Shown: positions 25,402 to 34,689, numbered from the stretch's first letter. The stretch: DNA of 64,000 nt from JANQOH01 sp965200095 (GCA_965200095.1 OZ241350.1:1860001-1924000); one strand, 5' to 3'. Notes: a model not told the origin generated them from the sequence alone. Numbers and translations are program-made.

Positions 25402-25457
25402 ACCGTCGCCGGCGCGCGATGGACCGAACCGTCCGCAACGGGAGGAGGACCGAACCG

Positions 25458-26249
25458 ATGGCGTTGACGACGAAAAGCCGACTGCTCTGCACGACGATGA
25501 TGCCGCTGGCGGTCGGGATCGGCCTGGCGGCCGCCGGCCATGCGCAACAGGGCTGCGGCCCGGGCTGCGTTCCCGCGGCGGCGGGTTGCAACCCGTGCGC
25601 CGCCGGCTGCAACCCGTGCGCGGCGGCCGGTTGCAATCCCTGCGCCGCCGGTTGCAACCCCTGCGCGGCGGCCGGCTGCGATCCCTGCGCGGCGGCAAGC
25701 GTCGCGACCGACTGCGTCGTCCCGCGCGCGGCGTGCAACCCCTGCGCGGTCGCCGACGGGCTGACGCCCGAAGAGGCGGCTGCCGCCTACGATTGCGCCA
25801 GGGCGGACCTCGCCGCGGCCTATTCGCGTTCCGGCGTCGCCGCGGCGCGGGACTATGCCGGCTGGTCCAACGCCGCCGCGGCGCCCTATCCCTCGGCGAC
25901 TCACGGCGAGCGCTACGTCAACAACTATTACAACGCCGCGGCGTCCGCCTATGCGGCCTATGAGGACGCCGGCGCGATGCCGGCCGGTTCGGTGCTCGTC
26001 AAGGACAGTTTCTCGGTGGACGCGAACGGCCGCGTGGCCGTCGGCCCGATGTTCATGATGACCAAAATGGAAGCCGGTTTCGACGCCGGGACGCTCGACT
26101 GGCAATACCGGACGATCATGCCCGACGGCGGCGTCGCCGGAACCACGGGCGGGGCGGGGGCCGCCGCGGTGCGTTTCTGCGCCGATTGCCACAACGCTGC
26201 GGCGGAGAACGACGCGCTGTGGCTCCTGCCGGCGGAGTTCCGCAAGTGA
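25458..26249 (+). CDS. Secreted cytochrome P460-family protein with N-terminal GCNPC repeats
   Basis: 263 aa. Signal peptide (residues 1 to ~29, ending AAAGHAQ). Residues ~30-90 are a cysteine-rich tract with at least five tandem GC(N/D)PCAA units plus one ACNPCA. A linker leads to a cytochrome P460/c'-beta domain (~150-263): YVNNYYNAAASAY, GSVLVKDSFSV, GPMFMMTKMEAGFD, and the haem motif CADCH near the end, followed by LLPAEFR. P460 domains oxidise hydroxylamine or bind NO. The repeat could bind metal or tether the protein. ATG 25458 has GGAGGAGGA upstream. It stands 56 bp after the MFS gene. Confidence 0.75.
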   Translation: MALTTKSRLLCTTMMPLAVGIGLAAAGHAQQGCGPGCVPAAAGCNPCAAGCNPCAAAGCNPCAAGCNPCAAAGCDPCAAASVATDCVVPRAACNPCAVADGLTPEEAAAAYDCARADLAAAYSRSGVAAARDYAGWSNAAAAPYPSATHGERYVNNYYNAAASAYAAYEDAGAMPAGSVLVKDSFSVDANGRVAVGPMFMMTKMEAGFDAGTLDWQYRTIMPDGGVAGTTGGAGAAAVRFCADCHNAAAENDALWLLPAEFRK

Positions 26250-26261
26250 CGCGGGGCCGGT

Positions 26262-27212
26262 TCACGGGCCGGCCCGGCGCCGCGGCGGCGGGGTTCCCGT
26301 CGCCCAGGGCTTCAGCGCTGCGTAGATGCAACGGTTGACCGGCGCGGCCAGGCCCGCTTCCCGCGACAGCCTGGCCGCGGCGCCGTTCAGCCAGTCGATC
26401 TCCAGCGGCTTGCCGTGCTCCAGGTCGTGGAGCGTCGAAGAAGTCATGTCCCGGGGAACGCGGTCGAACAGAAACATCGGGTCGGCGACGAGCGCGGGGT
26501 CGAGAGCGACGCCCCGCGCCGCGGCGAGCGCCATCGTCTCGCGCGCGCAGGCCTCGAGAACGGCGCGCCCATCCGGGTCCTCGCGGATCGGGCCGATGGG
26601 CGCGCGGGCGAGGGCGGTCATGCCGTTGTGGGCGCACAGGGCCGTGAATTTCGTCCAGATCGCGGCCTCGACATCCTCCATGACGACCGCCTCGACGCCG
26701 GCGTTCTCGCAGGCGCTCCGGAACGCCTCGACGCGCGGGCTGGCGCCGCCGCCGCGCTCGCCGAACTCGATGCGCGCGGTCTTCATCGCGTGGCGGACGA
26801 CCCCCGGAGATTCGATCAGCGACAGGATGTAGCACAGGCCGCCGAGGACGCGCCCGGCGCCCAGGCGCGCCGCCAGGAGGTCTTCGTTCTCGACGCCGTT
26901 CTGTAACGACAGCACGGCGGTGTGCGGCCCCGTCATCGCGGCCGCAGCGTCCGCGGCGCTCCCGGTGTGAATGCTCTTGACCGTCACCAGCACGAGGTCG
27001 ACGGGGCCGGCGGCGCCCGCCTCCTCGGGGGCGAGGACGACCGGGGCCGGCAATTCGAGGTCGCCGAGCGGGCTGATCACGCGCAACCCGCCGGCGCGCA
27101 TCGCCGCGCCGTGTTCTCCGCGCTGGACGAACGTCACCTCCTCCCCCGCGGCGTGCAGGCGAGCGCCGAAATAGCCGCCGACCCCGCCCGCGCCGATAAC
27201 GCCGATCTTCAT
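26262..27212 (-). CDS. panE: 2-dehydropantoate 2-reductase
   Basis: 316 aa. It reduces ketopantoate to pantoate with NADPH in coenzyme A synthesis. The N-terminal Rossmann motif is GVIGAGGVGGYFGARL. VTVKS and LSLQNGVENED follow, then the catalytic Lys region IWTKFTALCAHNGMTAL, and the C-terminal helical domain with DMTSSTLHDLEHGKPLEID, a strong ApbA_C signature. Many genomes hold paralogues acting on other 2-keto acids, so the exact substrate is not certain. It converges on the P460 gene, ending 12 bp away. Confidence 0.85.
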   Translation of the reverse strand: MKIGVIGAGGVGGYFGARLHAAGEEVTFVQRGEHGAAMRAGGLRVISPLGDLELPAPVVLAPEEAGAAGPVDLVLVTVKSIHTGSAADAAAAMTGPHTAVLSLQNGVENEDLLAARLGAGRVLGGLCYILSLIESPGVVRHAMKTARIEFGERGGGASPRVEAFRSACENAGVEAVVMEDVEAAIWTKFTALCAHNGMTALARAPIGPIREDPDGRAVLEACARETMALAAARGVALDPALVADPMFLFDRVPRDMTSSTLHDLEHGKPLEIDWLNGAAARLSREAGLAAPVNRCIYAALKPWATGTPPPRRRAGP

Positions 27213-27295
27213 GCTCGCCTCCCGCCGTTCGCGGCGAACATGGCGCAGCGCTCGGCGTCTTGCGAGTCGGCCCGGCTTGCGCCAGTTTCAACGGC

Positions 27296-28060
27296 GTGTC
27301 GGATCGCCCGCCAGGGACCGCGCTCGTTACGGGCGCGGCGAATCGCATCGGCCGCGCCATCGCGCTCGCGCTGGCGCCGGCCTATGCGGTCGCCGTGCAT
27401 TACCGGCGTTCGGAGGCCGCGGCGCGGGAGACGGCGGCGCGCATCGTCGCCGGAGGCGGGCGCGCCGAAGCGTTCGCCGCGGACCTCGGCGACGAGGCCG
27501 AAACCGCCGGTCTGACGGCGGCGGCGTCGCGGCTCGGCCCGGTGACGGTGCTGGTCAACAACGCCTCGGTCTTCGAACGCGATTCGGTCGGGACGGCGAC
27601 CGCCGAGAGCTGGAGCCGGCACATGACGGTGAACCTGCGCGCGCCCTTCGTGCTCTCCCAGGCGATGGCGGCCGCCCTTCCCGAAGGGCGCACGGGGAAC
27701 ATCGTGAATCTTCTCGACCAGCGGGTGTGGAACCTGACGCCGCATTTCACGTCCTACACCGTAAGCAAGGCGGGGTTGTGGACGCTGACGCGGACTCTGG
27801 CGCTTGCGCTGGCGCCGCGGGTGCGCGTCAACGCCGTGGGCCCGGGGCCGACGCTCACCAGTCCGCGCCAGTCGGCGGCGCAATTCGCCGCCCAGGCGCG
27901 CCGCGTCCCCCTCGGCGCGCCGGTCGCGGTGGCGGAGATCGCGGCGGCGGTGCGTTTCATCCTGGAGGCGCGCTCGCTGACGGGGCAGATGATCGCGCTC
28001 GACGGCGGCCAGCATCTGGGCTGGCGGCATGACGGACCGGCGGAGGAGCCGGAGGAATGA
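27296..28060 (+). CDS. SDR, FolM/pteridine-reductase type
   Basis: 254 aa. TGAANRIGRAIA shows the TGxxxRxG variant of the SDR cofactor loop, characteristic of pteridine reductases and FolM (dihydromonapterin reductase), which bind NADPH. VNNASVFERD and the active-site tyrosine/lysine in YTVSKAG follow, with DGGQHLGW at the C terminus. No ATG begins the frame; GTG at 27296 gives a natural N terminus (MSDRPPGTALVTG). It overlaps folB by ATGA, so a role in pterin metabolism is supported by both sequence and context. Confidence 0.78.
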   Translation: MSDRPPGTALVTGAANRIGRAIALALAPAYAVAVHYRRSEAAARETAARIVAGGGRAEAFAADLGDEAETAGLTAAASRLGPVTVLVNNASVFERDSVGTATAESWSRHMTVNLRAPFVLSQAMAAALPEGRTGNIVNLLDQRVWNLTPHFTSYTVSKAGLWTLTRTLALALAPRVRVNAVGPGPTLTSPRQSAAQFAAQARRVPLGAPVAVAEIAAAVRFILEARSLTGQMIALDGGQHLGWRHDGPAEEPEE

Positions 28061-28443
28061 CGGCGCCGCGGACAGTGAGGCGGACCCTGTTCGTCGCCGA
28101 CCTCGAACTGCGCTGCATGATCGGCGTGCACGCGCATGAGCGCGGGCGGCGTCAGCGCGTCGTCGTCAACGCCGCCCTGACGGTCGCCGATCCGGGCGCG
28201 GACCACGGCGACAGCGTCGCCGCGGTCGTCTCCTACGAAGACATTGTCGACGGTATCCGCCGCCTTGCCGACGCCGGCCATGTCAATCTGGCGGAGACCC
28301 TCGCCGAACGCATCGCGTCGTTCTGCCTGGAAGACCCGCGGGTGCGCCGCGCGCGGGTGCGCGTCGACAAGCCCGAGGCGTTCGACGGCGCTGCGTCGGT
28401 CGGCGTCGAAATCGAACGCGGATACGATGATCGGAGCGATTAG
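28057..28443 (+). CDS. folB: Dihydroneopterin aldolase
   Basis: 128 aa. FolB cleaves 7,8-dihydroneopterin to 6-hydroxymethyl-dihydropterin in folate synthesis. LFVADLELRCMIGVHAHERG, VVSYEDIVDGIR (Tyr and neighbouring residues of the active site) and NLAETLAERIASF are family hallmarks, and VRVDKPEAF matches the conserved KP. It overlaps the upstream SDR by 4 nt. Confidence 0.88.
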   Translation: MTAPRTVRRTLFVADLELRCMIGVHAHERGRRQRVVVNAALTVADPGADHGDSVAAVVSYEDIVDGIRRLADAGHVNLAETLAERIASFCLEDPRVRRARVRVDKPEAFDGAASVGVEIERGYDDRSD

Positions 28444-28806
28444 TTCGCGCCCGACTTGCTCCGGCCGGAAGCCTCCCGGGGGTTGTATTGGCGCCGCCCT
28501 TGCGTCGCCGGCGCGAATTCATTCACAACAAGCGCGAAAGGCTTCGGCGCTCGCCCGCGGCGACAGGAAAGGGCCGCAGCGAGTCGCCGTCACGAGCGGG
28601 ATTGACATGAAATCCCGCCCGGTCCCAGCGTTTCTTGTTATTGACGGGGTTTGTCGCCGCGGTTCGCCGAAGCGCGCCGCGACGTTGCGCAGGGCGGGCC
28701 GCCATCGCGTTGTGCACCGGTTTATCCACAGGCCGCACGGCGCGACGGGCAAGCGGCGGCTTGCGTCGGGCGCCGGTTTCCACACGGCGCCGGCGCCGGC
28801 GCCGTC
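28444..28806. other. Intergenic region folB-uvrC
   Basis: No gene was recognised. An 8-bp stem (GCGGGATT, loop GACATGA, AATCCCGC) sits at 28596-28618 without a T-run. TTATTGACGG near 28640 could be a -35 element for uvrC, but no good -10 is seen. Confidence 0.4.
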
Positions 28807-30693
28807 GTGACGGCGCGAGGGGAGTCCCCCGAAGGCGCGCCTCCGGCGACGCCGAAAGGGGTAGCGACAATTCGCGCGGCGGCGGCGCGCCTGCCCGCCG
28901 GCCCGGGAGTCTATCGCATGATCGACGACCGGGACCGGACGCTCTATGTCGGCAAGGCGCGGAATCTGCGCAAGCGCGTAGTTTCCTACGCGAACCTTGC
29001 GCGCCAACCCCTGCGCATCGCGCGGATGATCGCCGAGATCGCAGAAGTCGACATCATCGTGACGCACACCGAGGCCGAGGCGCTGCTGCTCGAGGCGAAC
29101 CTGATCAAGCGCTACAAACCGCCGTGCAATATCGTTCTGCGCGACGACAAGTCGCATCCCTATATTCTGCTGACGGGCGACGACGAGTGGCCGCGGCTCG
29201 TCAAGCATCGCGGCGCACGCGACCGCGCGGGGCGCTATTTCGGTCCTTTCGCGTCCGCCGGCGCCGTCAACCGCACGCTCAACGCGCTGCAACGCGCCTT
29301 CCCGTTGCGCAGCTGCTCCGACGGCGTATTCGCCGGGCGCACGCGGCCGTGCCTGCAATACCAGATAAAGCGCTGCTGCGGCCCTTGCGTGAACCTGGTG
29401 AGCGCCGAGGCGTACGGCGAAATCGTCGACCAGGCGCGCGACTTCCTTTCCGGGCGCAGCCAGGCGGTGCAGGACCGTCTGGCGGAGCGGATGCAGGAAG
29501 CGAGCGACGCCCTGGAGTTCGAGGCGGCGGCCGCGCTGCGCGACCGGATCCGCGCGTTTGCGCACGTCCAGGCGCGCCAGGACATCAACCTCGAGGGCAT
29601 CGACGAGGCCGACGTCATCGCCGCGCATCGCGGAGGCGGGCAAACCTGCGTCCAGGCGTTCTTCTTCCGCGGCGGCCGCAACTACGGCAACCGGGCGCAT
29701 TTCCCGAGTCACGCGCGCGGCGACGATGAGGCCGCAGTGCTCGCCGCGTTTCTCGGACAGTTCTACGACGGGCGGAAAGCGCCGCGGCTGGTGCTGCTCA
29801 GCCACGAAGTGCCGGGCCGGGATTTGATCGCCGAAGCCCTGAGCCTCAACGCCGACCGCCGCGTGACCCTGCGCGCTCCGCGGCGGGGCGACAAGCGCAA
29901 ACTGGTGCTGCACGCGCTCGCCAACGCCCGCGGGGCGCTCGAACGCCGGCTTTCGGAAAGCGCGTCGCAGCGCCGGCTGCTCGAAGGAGTCGCCCGCGCC
30001 TTCGGTCTCGACGCGCCGCCGCAGCGCATCGAGGTCTACGACAACAGCCACATTTCCGGCACGCGACCGGTGGGCGCGATGATCGTCGCCGGGCCGGAAG
30101 GGTTCGTCCGCGGCGCTTACCGCCGGTTCAACATCCGCTCCGTCGGCGCCGGCGACGACTATGCGATGATGCGCGAGGTGCTGCGGCGGCGCTTCGGGCG
30201 GCTGCGGCGCGAGACCGCCGCCGAGGATACGGCGGAATGGCCGGACCTGGCGCTGCTCGACGGCGGCGCGGGGCAGTTGTCGGCGGCGCTGGAAACACTG
30301 GCGGACCTGGGGATCGAGGTCGGCGGCGGACTGTGCGTCGCCGCCATCGCCAAGGGGCCGGACCGCGACGCCGGGCGGGAGCGCGTCTATCTGCCCGGAC
30401 GCCCGCCTTTCATGCCGCCGCCGACCGACGCCGTCACCTATTTCCTCCAGCGCTTGCGCGACGAGGCGCATCGCTTCGCCATCGGCGGCCACCGCGCGCG
30501 GCGGTCGCGCGCCGCGGTGCGTTCCGAACTGGACGAAATCGCCGGCGTCGGCGCCAAGCGCAAGCGCGCATTGCTGCACCGCTTCGGCTCGGCGCGCGGC
30601 GTCGCCGAGGCCGGCCTCGAGGACCTCGAGAAGGTGGACGGGCTGGGCGCCGGCGTCGCGCGCGCCGTCTACGGCCATTTCCACGACGGTTGA
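28807..30693 (+). CDS. uvrC: Excinuclease ABC subunit C
   Basis: 628 aa. UvrC makes both incisions of nucleotide excision repair. The N-terminal GIY-YIG domain shows GPGVYRMIDD and TLYVGKARNLRKR. The UvrC Cys region (RPCLQYQIKRCCGPC), the UVR coiled coil (EASDALEFEAAAALRDRI), the RNase-H-like endonuclease half (EVYDNSHISGTRPVGAM, LLDGGAGQL, RDEAHRFA) and C-terminal HhH motifs follow. The best start is GTG 28807, though no clear Shine-Dalgarno precedes it. pgsA follows 25 bp later. Confidence 0.93.
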   Translation: MTARGESPEGAPPATPKGVATIRAAAARLPAGPGVYRMIDDRDRTLYVGKARNLRKRVVSYANLARQPLRIARMIAEIAEVDIIVTHTEAEALLLEANLIKRYKPPCNIVLRDDKSHPYILLTGDDEWPRLVKHRGARDRAGRYFGPFASAGAVNRTLNALQRAFPLRSCSDGVFAGRTRPCLQYQIKRCCGPCVNLVSAEAYGEIVDQARDFLSGRSQAVQDRLAERMQEASDALEFEAAAALRDRIRAFAHVQARQDINLEGIDEADVIAAHRGGGQTCVQAFFFRGGRNYGNRAHFPSHARGDDEAAVLAAFLGQFYDGRKAPRLVLLSHEVPGRDLIAEALSLNADRRVTLRAPRRGDKRKLVLHALANARGALERRLSESASQRRLLEGVARAFGLDAPPQRIEVYDNSHISGTRPVGAMIVAGPEGFVRGAYRRFNIRSVGAGDDYAMMREVLRRRFGRLRRETAAEDTAEWPDLALLDGGAGQLSAALETLADLGIEVGGGLCVAAIAKGPDRDAGRERVYLPGRPPFMPPPTDAVTYFLQRLRDEAHRFAIGGHRARRSRAAVRSELDEIAGVGAKRKRALLHRFGSARGVAEAGLEDLEKVDGLGAGVARAVYGHFHDG

Positions 30694-30718
30694 CGGCGCG
30701 GGCGGGCGGGGCCGGGCG

Positions 30719-31303
30719 ATGGCGGGCGGGCTGCCGAACCTGTTGACGCTGTCGCGCATTGCCGCGATCCCCGTCCTGATCGCCGTCTGCCACATGCCTT
30801 CGCCGCTCGGCCCATGGCTCTCGTTCGCGCTGTTCGCGGCGGCCGCGGCGACCGACGCTCTCGACGGCCGGTTGGCCCGGCGCAGCGGCCGGGTCACCGC
30901 GTTCGGGCGGTTCCTCGACCCGGTCGCGGACAAACTGCTGGTGACGGCGGTGCTGGTATTGCTCGTCGCCGACGGGCGCGCGCCGGCGCTTGCGGCGGCG
31001 CTGGTGCTGTGCCGGGAAATCCTGGTGTCCGCCCTGCGCGAGGATATGGCGCGGCGCGGCGCGGCGCTGCCTGTCTCCATCCTCGCGAAATGGAAGACCG
31101 CGGTCCAGATGGCGGCGCTGGGCCTGCTCCTCGTTGCGGACGGCGCGGCGGCGGTGGGCCTCGCGCCCGGCGCGGTCGCCGGGGTCGGCGCGGCGGCGCT
31201 GTGGATCGCCGCGGTTCTCGGCGCGGTAACCGCCGCGGACTATTTGCGCCGCGGCGCGCCGCCCTGGAGGCCGTCCCGCGGGGACGGGGAGGCGCGCGAA
31301 TGA
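30719..31303 (+). CDS. pgsA: CDP-diacylglycerol-glycerol-3-phosphate 3-phosphatidyltransferase
   Basis: 194 aa integral membrane enzyme of phosphatidylglycerol synthesis. The CDP-alcohol phosphotransferase motif DALDGRLARRSG...GRFLDPVADK (DxxDGxxAR...GxxxDxxxD) is complete, and NLLTLSRI at the N terminus is typical of PgsA. It lies in a uvrC-pgsA-mobB-moeA run, an order common in Alphaproteobacteria, and overlaps mobB by ATGA. Confidence 0.92.
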   Translation: MAGGLPNLLTLSRIAAIPVLIAVCHMPSPLGPWLSFALFAAAAATDALDGRLARRSGRVTAFGRFLDPVADKLLVTAVLVLLVADGRAPALAAALVLCREILVSALREDMARRGAALPVSILAKWKTAVQMAALGLLLVADGAAAVGLAPGAVAGVGAAALWIAAVLGAVTAADYLRRGAPPWRPSRGDGEARE

Positions 31304-31809
31304 AGGCGCTCGGCGTCGCCGGCTGGGGGAATTCGGGGAAGACCGCCTTGATCCTCCGCCTGTTGCCGGCGCTCGCCGCCCGCGGCCTGCGGGTCTCCAC
31401 CCTCAAGCACGCCCATCGCGACTTCGACATCGACCGCCCGGGCAAGGACTCTCATTCCCATCGCGCCGCCGGCGCCGTCGAGGTCCTGGTGTCGTCGACC
31501 CGTCGCTGGGCCCTTGTCCACGAATTGCGGGATGCGCCCGAAGAATCGCCGGAGGCGCTGCTGGCGCGAATGACGCCCGTGGACCTCGTGCTCGTGGAGG
31601 GGTTCAAGCGCGCCCGCCACGACAAGATCGAGGTCCGCCGCGCCGCCGCCGCGGGGCCGCCGCTGGCTCCCGGCGACCCGACGGTAGTCGCCATCGCCTC
31701 CGATCGCCCGGCGCCCGGCGCCGACCGCCCGGTGTTCGACCTCGACGATACGGCGGCGATCGCCGATTTCATCGTCGACCATTGCGGTCTTCGCGGGGCG
31801 ACGCGGTGA
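31300..31809 (+). CDS. mobB: Molybdopterin-guanine dinucleotide biosynthesis protein B
   Basis: 169 aa GTP-binding protein that assists conversion of molybdopterin to its guanine dinucleotide form. The P-loop is GWGNSGKTAL, followed by STLKHAHRDFDID and DLVLVEGFKRARHDKIEV, the typical MobB sequence. It overlaps pgsA (ATGA) and moeA (GTGA), so all three are translationally coupled. Confidence 0.92.
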   Translation: MKALGVAGWGNSGKTALILRLLPALAARGLRVSTLKHAHRDFDIDRPGKDSHSHRAAGAVEVLVSSTRRWALVHELRDAPEESPEALLARMTPVDLVLVEGFKRARHDKIEVRRAAAAGPPLAPGDPTVVAIASDRPAPGADRPVFDLDDTAAIADFIVDHCGLRGATR

Positions 31810-33083
31810 CCCGCCTCGGCGACGATTGTTTCGTGGGCGACGGCGCGCCGCTGCGGCTCGCCGATGCGCTGCGTCTTATCGACGAGCGGATCGCCCCCGT
31901 CGCCGCGTGCGAGACGGCGCCGCTGTCGCACGCGCTGAACCGCATCCTGGCGGCGCCTGTCCGCGCCGGTCGCGCCGTGCCGCCGCACGACAATTCGGCG
32001 GTGGACGGATACGCCGTCTATTTCGACGATCTGGCGGCGGACGGGCCGACCGCGCTCCCGGTGGCGGGCCGGTCGGCCGCCGGCCGCCCGCCCGCCGCCC
32101 CGCCGCGGCGCGGCGCCGCCCTGCGCGTGTTCACCGGCGCGGCGCTTCCGCCCGGCGCCGACGGCGCGGCGCCGGACACGGTGTTCATGCAGGAAGACTG
32201 CGTGTGCGAGGGGGACTCGGTGCGTCTGCCGCCGGGGATCGCCCGGGGCGCCAACCGCCGCCGCGCCGGCGAGGACATCGCCGCCGGCGCGCGCGTGCTG
32301 GAGGCGGGGCGGCGCCTGCGCGCCGAGGATTTGGGACTTGCCGCGTCGGTCGGCCTCGTTTCGCTGCCGGTCCGCGTCCCCCTCGCCGTGGCGCTGTTCT
32401 CCACCGGCGACGAAGTGCGCGAACCCGGGGAAAAACTGCCCGCCGGCGCGGTCTACGACGCCAACCGCGCCATGCTTGCGGCGCTGCTGGAGGGCCTCGG
32501 CTGCGCGGTCTCGGACCTCGGGATCGTGCGCGACGACGAGACGCGGATGCGCGCCGCCCTCGCCGCCGCCGCCCGCGGCCGCCAGCTGGTCGTGAGCTCG
32601 GGCGGCGTTTCGGTCGGCGAGGAGGACCATGCGAAGGCGGCGCTCGCGGCGCTCGGCGGACTGACTTTCTGGCGGCTGGCGATCAAGCCGGGGCGGCCGC
32701 TGGCGTTGGGGCACATCGGGACGGCGCGCGGCGATGTCCCCTTTATCGGTCTGCCGGGCAACCCGGCGGCGGCGATGGTGACGTTCCTGCGCGTCGCCCG
32801 CCCGCTGGTGCTGCGGCTCGCCGGCGCGGCGGCGCAGGCGCCGGTCGCCTGGCCGGTGCGCGCCGGTTTCTCGCGGCGCAAGAAGGCGGGGCGCCGCGAG
32901 TTCCTGCGCTGCCGTATCGAGCGCCGGGGCGCGTCGCCCGTGGCGGTGGAGGCGGGGCGTCAGGGCGCCGGAATTCTGTCGGCGGTCGCCAACGCCGACG
33001 GGCTGGTGGAGCTGCCGGAAGAAACAGTCCGCGTCGAGGCCGGCGACACCGTGCCCTTCGTGCCCTTCGACGAATTGCGCTGA
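31806..33083 (+). CDS. moeA: Molybdopterin molybdenumtransferase
   Basis: 425 aa. MoeA inserts molybdate into adenylated molybdopterin. VPPHDNSAVDGYAV, ALRVFTGAALPPGAD, the STGDEVREPGE loop, VVSSGGVSVGEEDH and FIGLPGNPAAAMVTF are the family's signature blocks in order, and the C-terminal beta domain is present. The start GTG 31806 overlaps the mobB stop. The window carries no molybdoenzyme, so the cofactor serves enzymes elsewhere. Confidence 0.93.
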   Translation: MTRLGDDCFVGDGAPLRLADALRLIDERIAPVAACETAPLSHALNRILAAPVRAGRAVPPHDNSAVDGYAVYFDDLAADGPTALPVAGRSAAGRPPAAPPRRGAALRVFTGAALPPGADGAAPDTVFMQEDCVCEGDSVRLPPGIARGANRRRAGEDIAAGARVLEAGRRLRAEDLGLAASVGLVSLPVRVPLAVALFSTGDEVREPGEKLPAGAVYDANRAMLAALLEGLGCAVSDLGIVRDDETRMRAALAAAARGRQLVVSSGGVSVGEEDHAKAALAALGGLTFWRLAIKPGRPLALGHIGTARGDVPFIGLPGNPAAAMVTFLRVARPLVLRLAGAAAQAPVAWPVRAGFSRRKKAGRREFLRCRIERRGASPVAVEAGRQGAGILSAVANADGLVELPEETVRVEAGDTVPFVPFDELR

Positions 33084-33090
33084 CCGGCGG

Positions 33091-33180
33091 GACGCTCCCG
33101 CATACGCGAGGGCGGGCTCGCTCCCGGGGGCGGCCGCGACAAGTCCGCCGCATCGCTATGGGCCAAAATGAGAATTGCTG
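33091..33180. mobile_element. MITE family 1, copy E (right half only)
   Basis: GGGGGCGGCCGCGACAAGTC, CCGCATCGCTATGGGCC and AAAATGAGAATTGCTG match the right half of copy C closely. The left half is missing, so the copy is truncated just past the moeA stop. Confidence 0.65.
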
Positions 33181-33268
33181 GCCGGAACGGGAATCGCCGG
33201 CTTCCCGTCCCGACGCTTGCCGGAAGCCGCGGAAGGCGCTATAGGGGCGCGCCTTGCATGGCGTCGGT

Positions 33269-33345
33269 CGGAGTGTAGCTCAGCCTGGTAGAGCACCGTC
33301 TTCGGGAGGCGGGGGCCGGTGGTTCGAATCCACTCACTCCGACCA
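33269..33345 (+). tRNA. tRNA-Pro (anticodon CGG)
   Basis: A 77-nt cloverleaf. Acceptor stem CGGAGTG/CACTCCG with encoded CCA; D arm GCTC...GAGC; anticodon stem CCGTC/GGCGG around loop TTCGGGA, giving anticodon CGG; T arm with GGTTCGAATCC. It stands alone between moeA and the convergent acyl-CoA dehydrogenase gene. No attachment-site duplication was seen nearby. Confidence 0.95.
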
Positions 33346-33382
33346 TCGTCGCGCCGGTCGACCCTGCCGGTGTCGTCCGCGG

Positions 33383-34579
33383 TCAGAGACCGAGGACCGC
33401 TTTCGCCATGATGTTCTTCTGGATCTCGTTCGACCCGGCATAGATCGAAGCCTTGCGCCAGTCGAAATAATGCGGCGCCACGCCGGCCGCATGGTCGGGG
33501 CCGACGGGCGCTTCGTTCCGGCCTTCCGACAGCGCTTCCGGGATCCAGGGGTTCGCCGCGCCGCCGATGGCCTCGAGGAGCAGTTCGGAAATCCGCTGCT
33601 GGATCTCGGTGCCCCGCAGTTTCAGCATGGAGACCTCCGGTCCCGGCTCGGCACCGATGCTCTCGGCGGCCAGCGCCCGCATTTCCATCGTGTCGATCGC
33701 CGCCAGCCGGATTTCCAGTTCGGCGAGTTTTCCGGCGAAGCGCCGGTCCTCGGCCAGCGGGCGGCCGTTCAGCCGCTCGGCGCGCGCGATCTCCTTCAGC
33801 CGCGCGACCTGGCGTTGCTGCGTTCCCACGTCCGCCGACCCGGCGCGCTCGAACCGCAACAGATATTTCGCATAAGTCCAGCCCCTGTTTTCCTCGCCGA
33901 TGCGGTTTCCCGCCGGGACGCGCACATCGTCGAAGAAGACGTCGTTCACCTCGTGGCGGCCGCCGATGGTGACGATCGGGCGGACGGCGACGCCGGGGCT
34001 TTTCATGTCGATGAGCAGGAACGAAATGCCTTCCTGCGGCTTGCCTTCGCCGGAGGTCCGCGCGAGGCAGAAGATCATGTCCGCCCAGTGCGCGTAACTG
34101 GTCCAGGTTTTCTGCCCGCTGACCCTGTAGCCGTCGCCGTCCCGCGTCGCGCGCAGGCGCAGGCCGGCGAGGTCCGACCCGGCGCCCGGTTCGGAATAGC
34201 CCTGGCACCACACGTCCTCGCCCGAGAGGATGCGCGGCAGGAAGCGCTTCTTCTGCGCCACGTCGCCGAACGCCATGATCACGGGGCCGACCATCTGGAT
34301 CCCGAAGGGCAGCACCCACGGCGCGCCGCCGCGCGCCAGCTCGCGTTCGACGATATGCCTCCGCAACGGGGTGAGGCCCGCGCCCCCATGTTCGACGGGC
34401 CAGTTCGGCGCGACCCAGCCCTGTCGATACAGGATGCGGTGCCACGCCATATGGTCGTCCCTGTCGAGAGCGACGCCCGCCGCCTGCTTGCGGCGGATGT
34501 CGTCCGGAACCGCTTCGGCGACGAAGGCGCGCACATCGTCGCGGAACGCGCGGTCGTCGGGGCTGAGGGAAAGGTTCAT
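33383..34579 (-). CDS. Acyl-CoA dehydrogenase family protein
   Basis: 398 aa FAD enzyme that introduces an alpha-beta double bond in acyl-CoA. The flavin/substrate signature WCQGYSEPGAGSDLA and the KTWTSYAHWAD region are intact, and the C terminus has IYAGSNEIQKNIMAKAVLGL. The long middle region fits the larger FadE-like subgroup found near CoA transferases in aromatic or sterol side-chain degradation. ATG 34579 follows GGAGGCGC. It is divergent from the CoA-transferase gene (110-bp gap), so the two may share regulation. Confidence 0.85.
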   Translation of the reverse strand: MNLSLSPDDRAFRDDVRAFVAEAVPDDIRRKQAAGVALDRDDHMAWHRILYRQGWVAPNWPVEHGGAGLTPLRRHIVERELARGGAPWVLPFGIQMVGPVIMAFGDVAQKKRFLPRILSGEDVWCQGYSEPGAGSDLAGLRLRATRDGDGYRVSGQKTWTSYAHWADMIFCLARTSGEGKPQEGISFLLIDMKSPGVAVRPIVTIGGRHEVNDVFFDDVRVPAGNRIGEENRGWTYAKYLLRFERAGSADVGTQQRQVARLKEIARAERLNGRPLAEDRRFAGKLAELEIRLAAIDTMEMRALAAESIGAEPGPEVSMLKLRGTEIQQRISELLLEAIGGAANPWIPEALSEGRNEAPVGPDHAAGVAPHYFDWRKASIYAGSNEIQKNIMAKAVLGL

Positions 34580-34689
34580 CGGAGCGCCTCCACGGGTCGG
34601 GTCCCGCCATCGTCGCGGTTGCGGGCGCGATTGGCAAACCCGCGCCGCGTGATAGCATCGCCGCCCCGACGCCGCGAGAACGCCGCGCC

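Noticed and set aside
24102..25457. Upstream part of the long frame that ends in the P460 gene
   Set aside because: The first 450 residues are an out-of-frame Arg-rich reading of the MFS gene. Only the part from 25458 has a ribosome site, signal peptide and domain.
33269..33345. tRNA-Pro as an integration site
   Set aside because: No copy of the tRNA 3' end and no integrase gene nearby; flanks are core genes.
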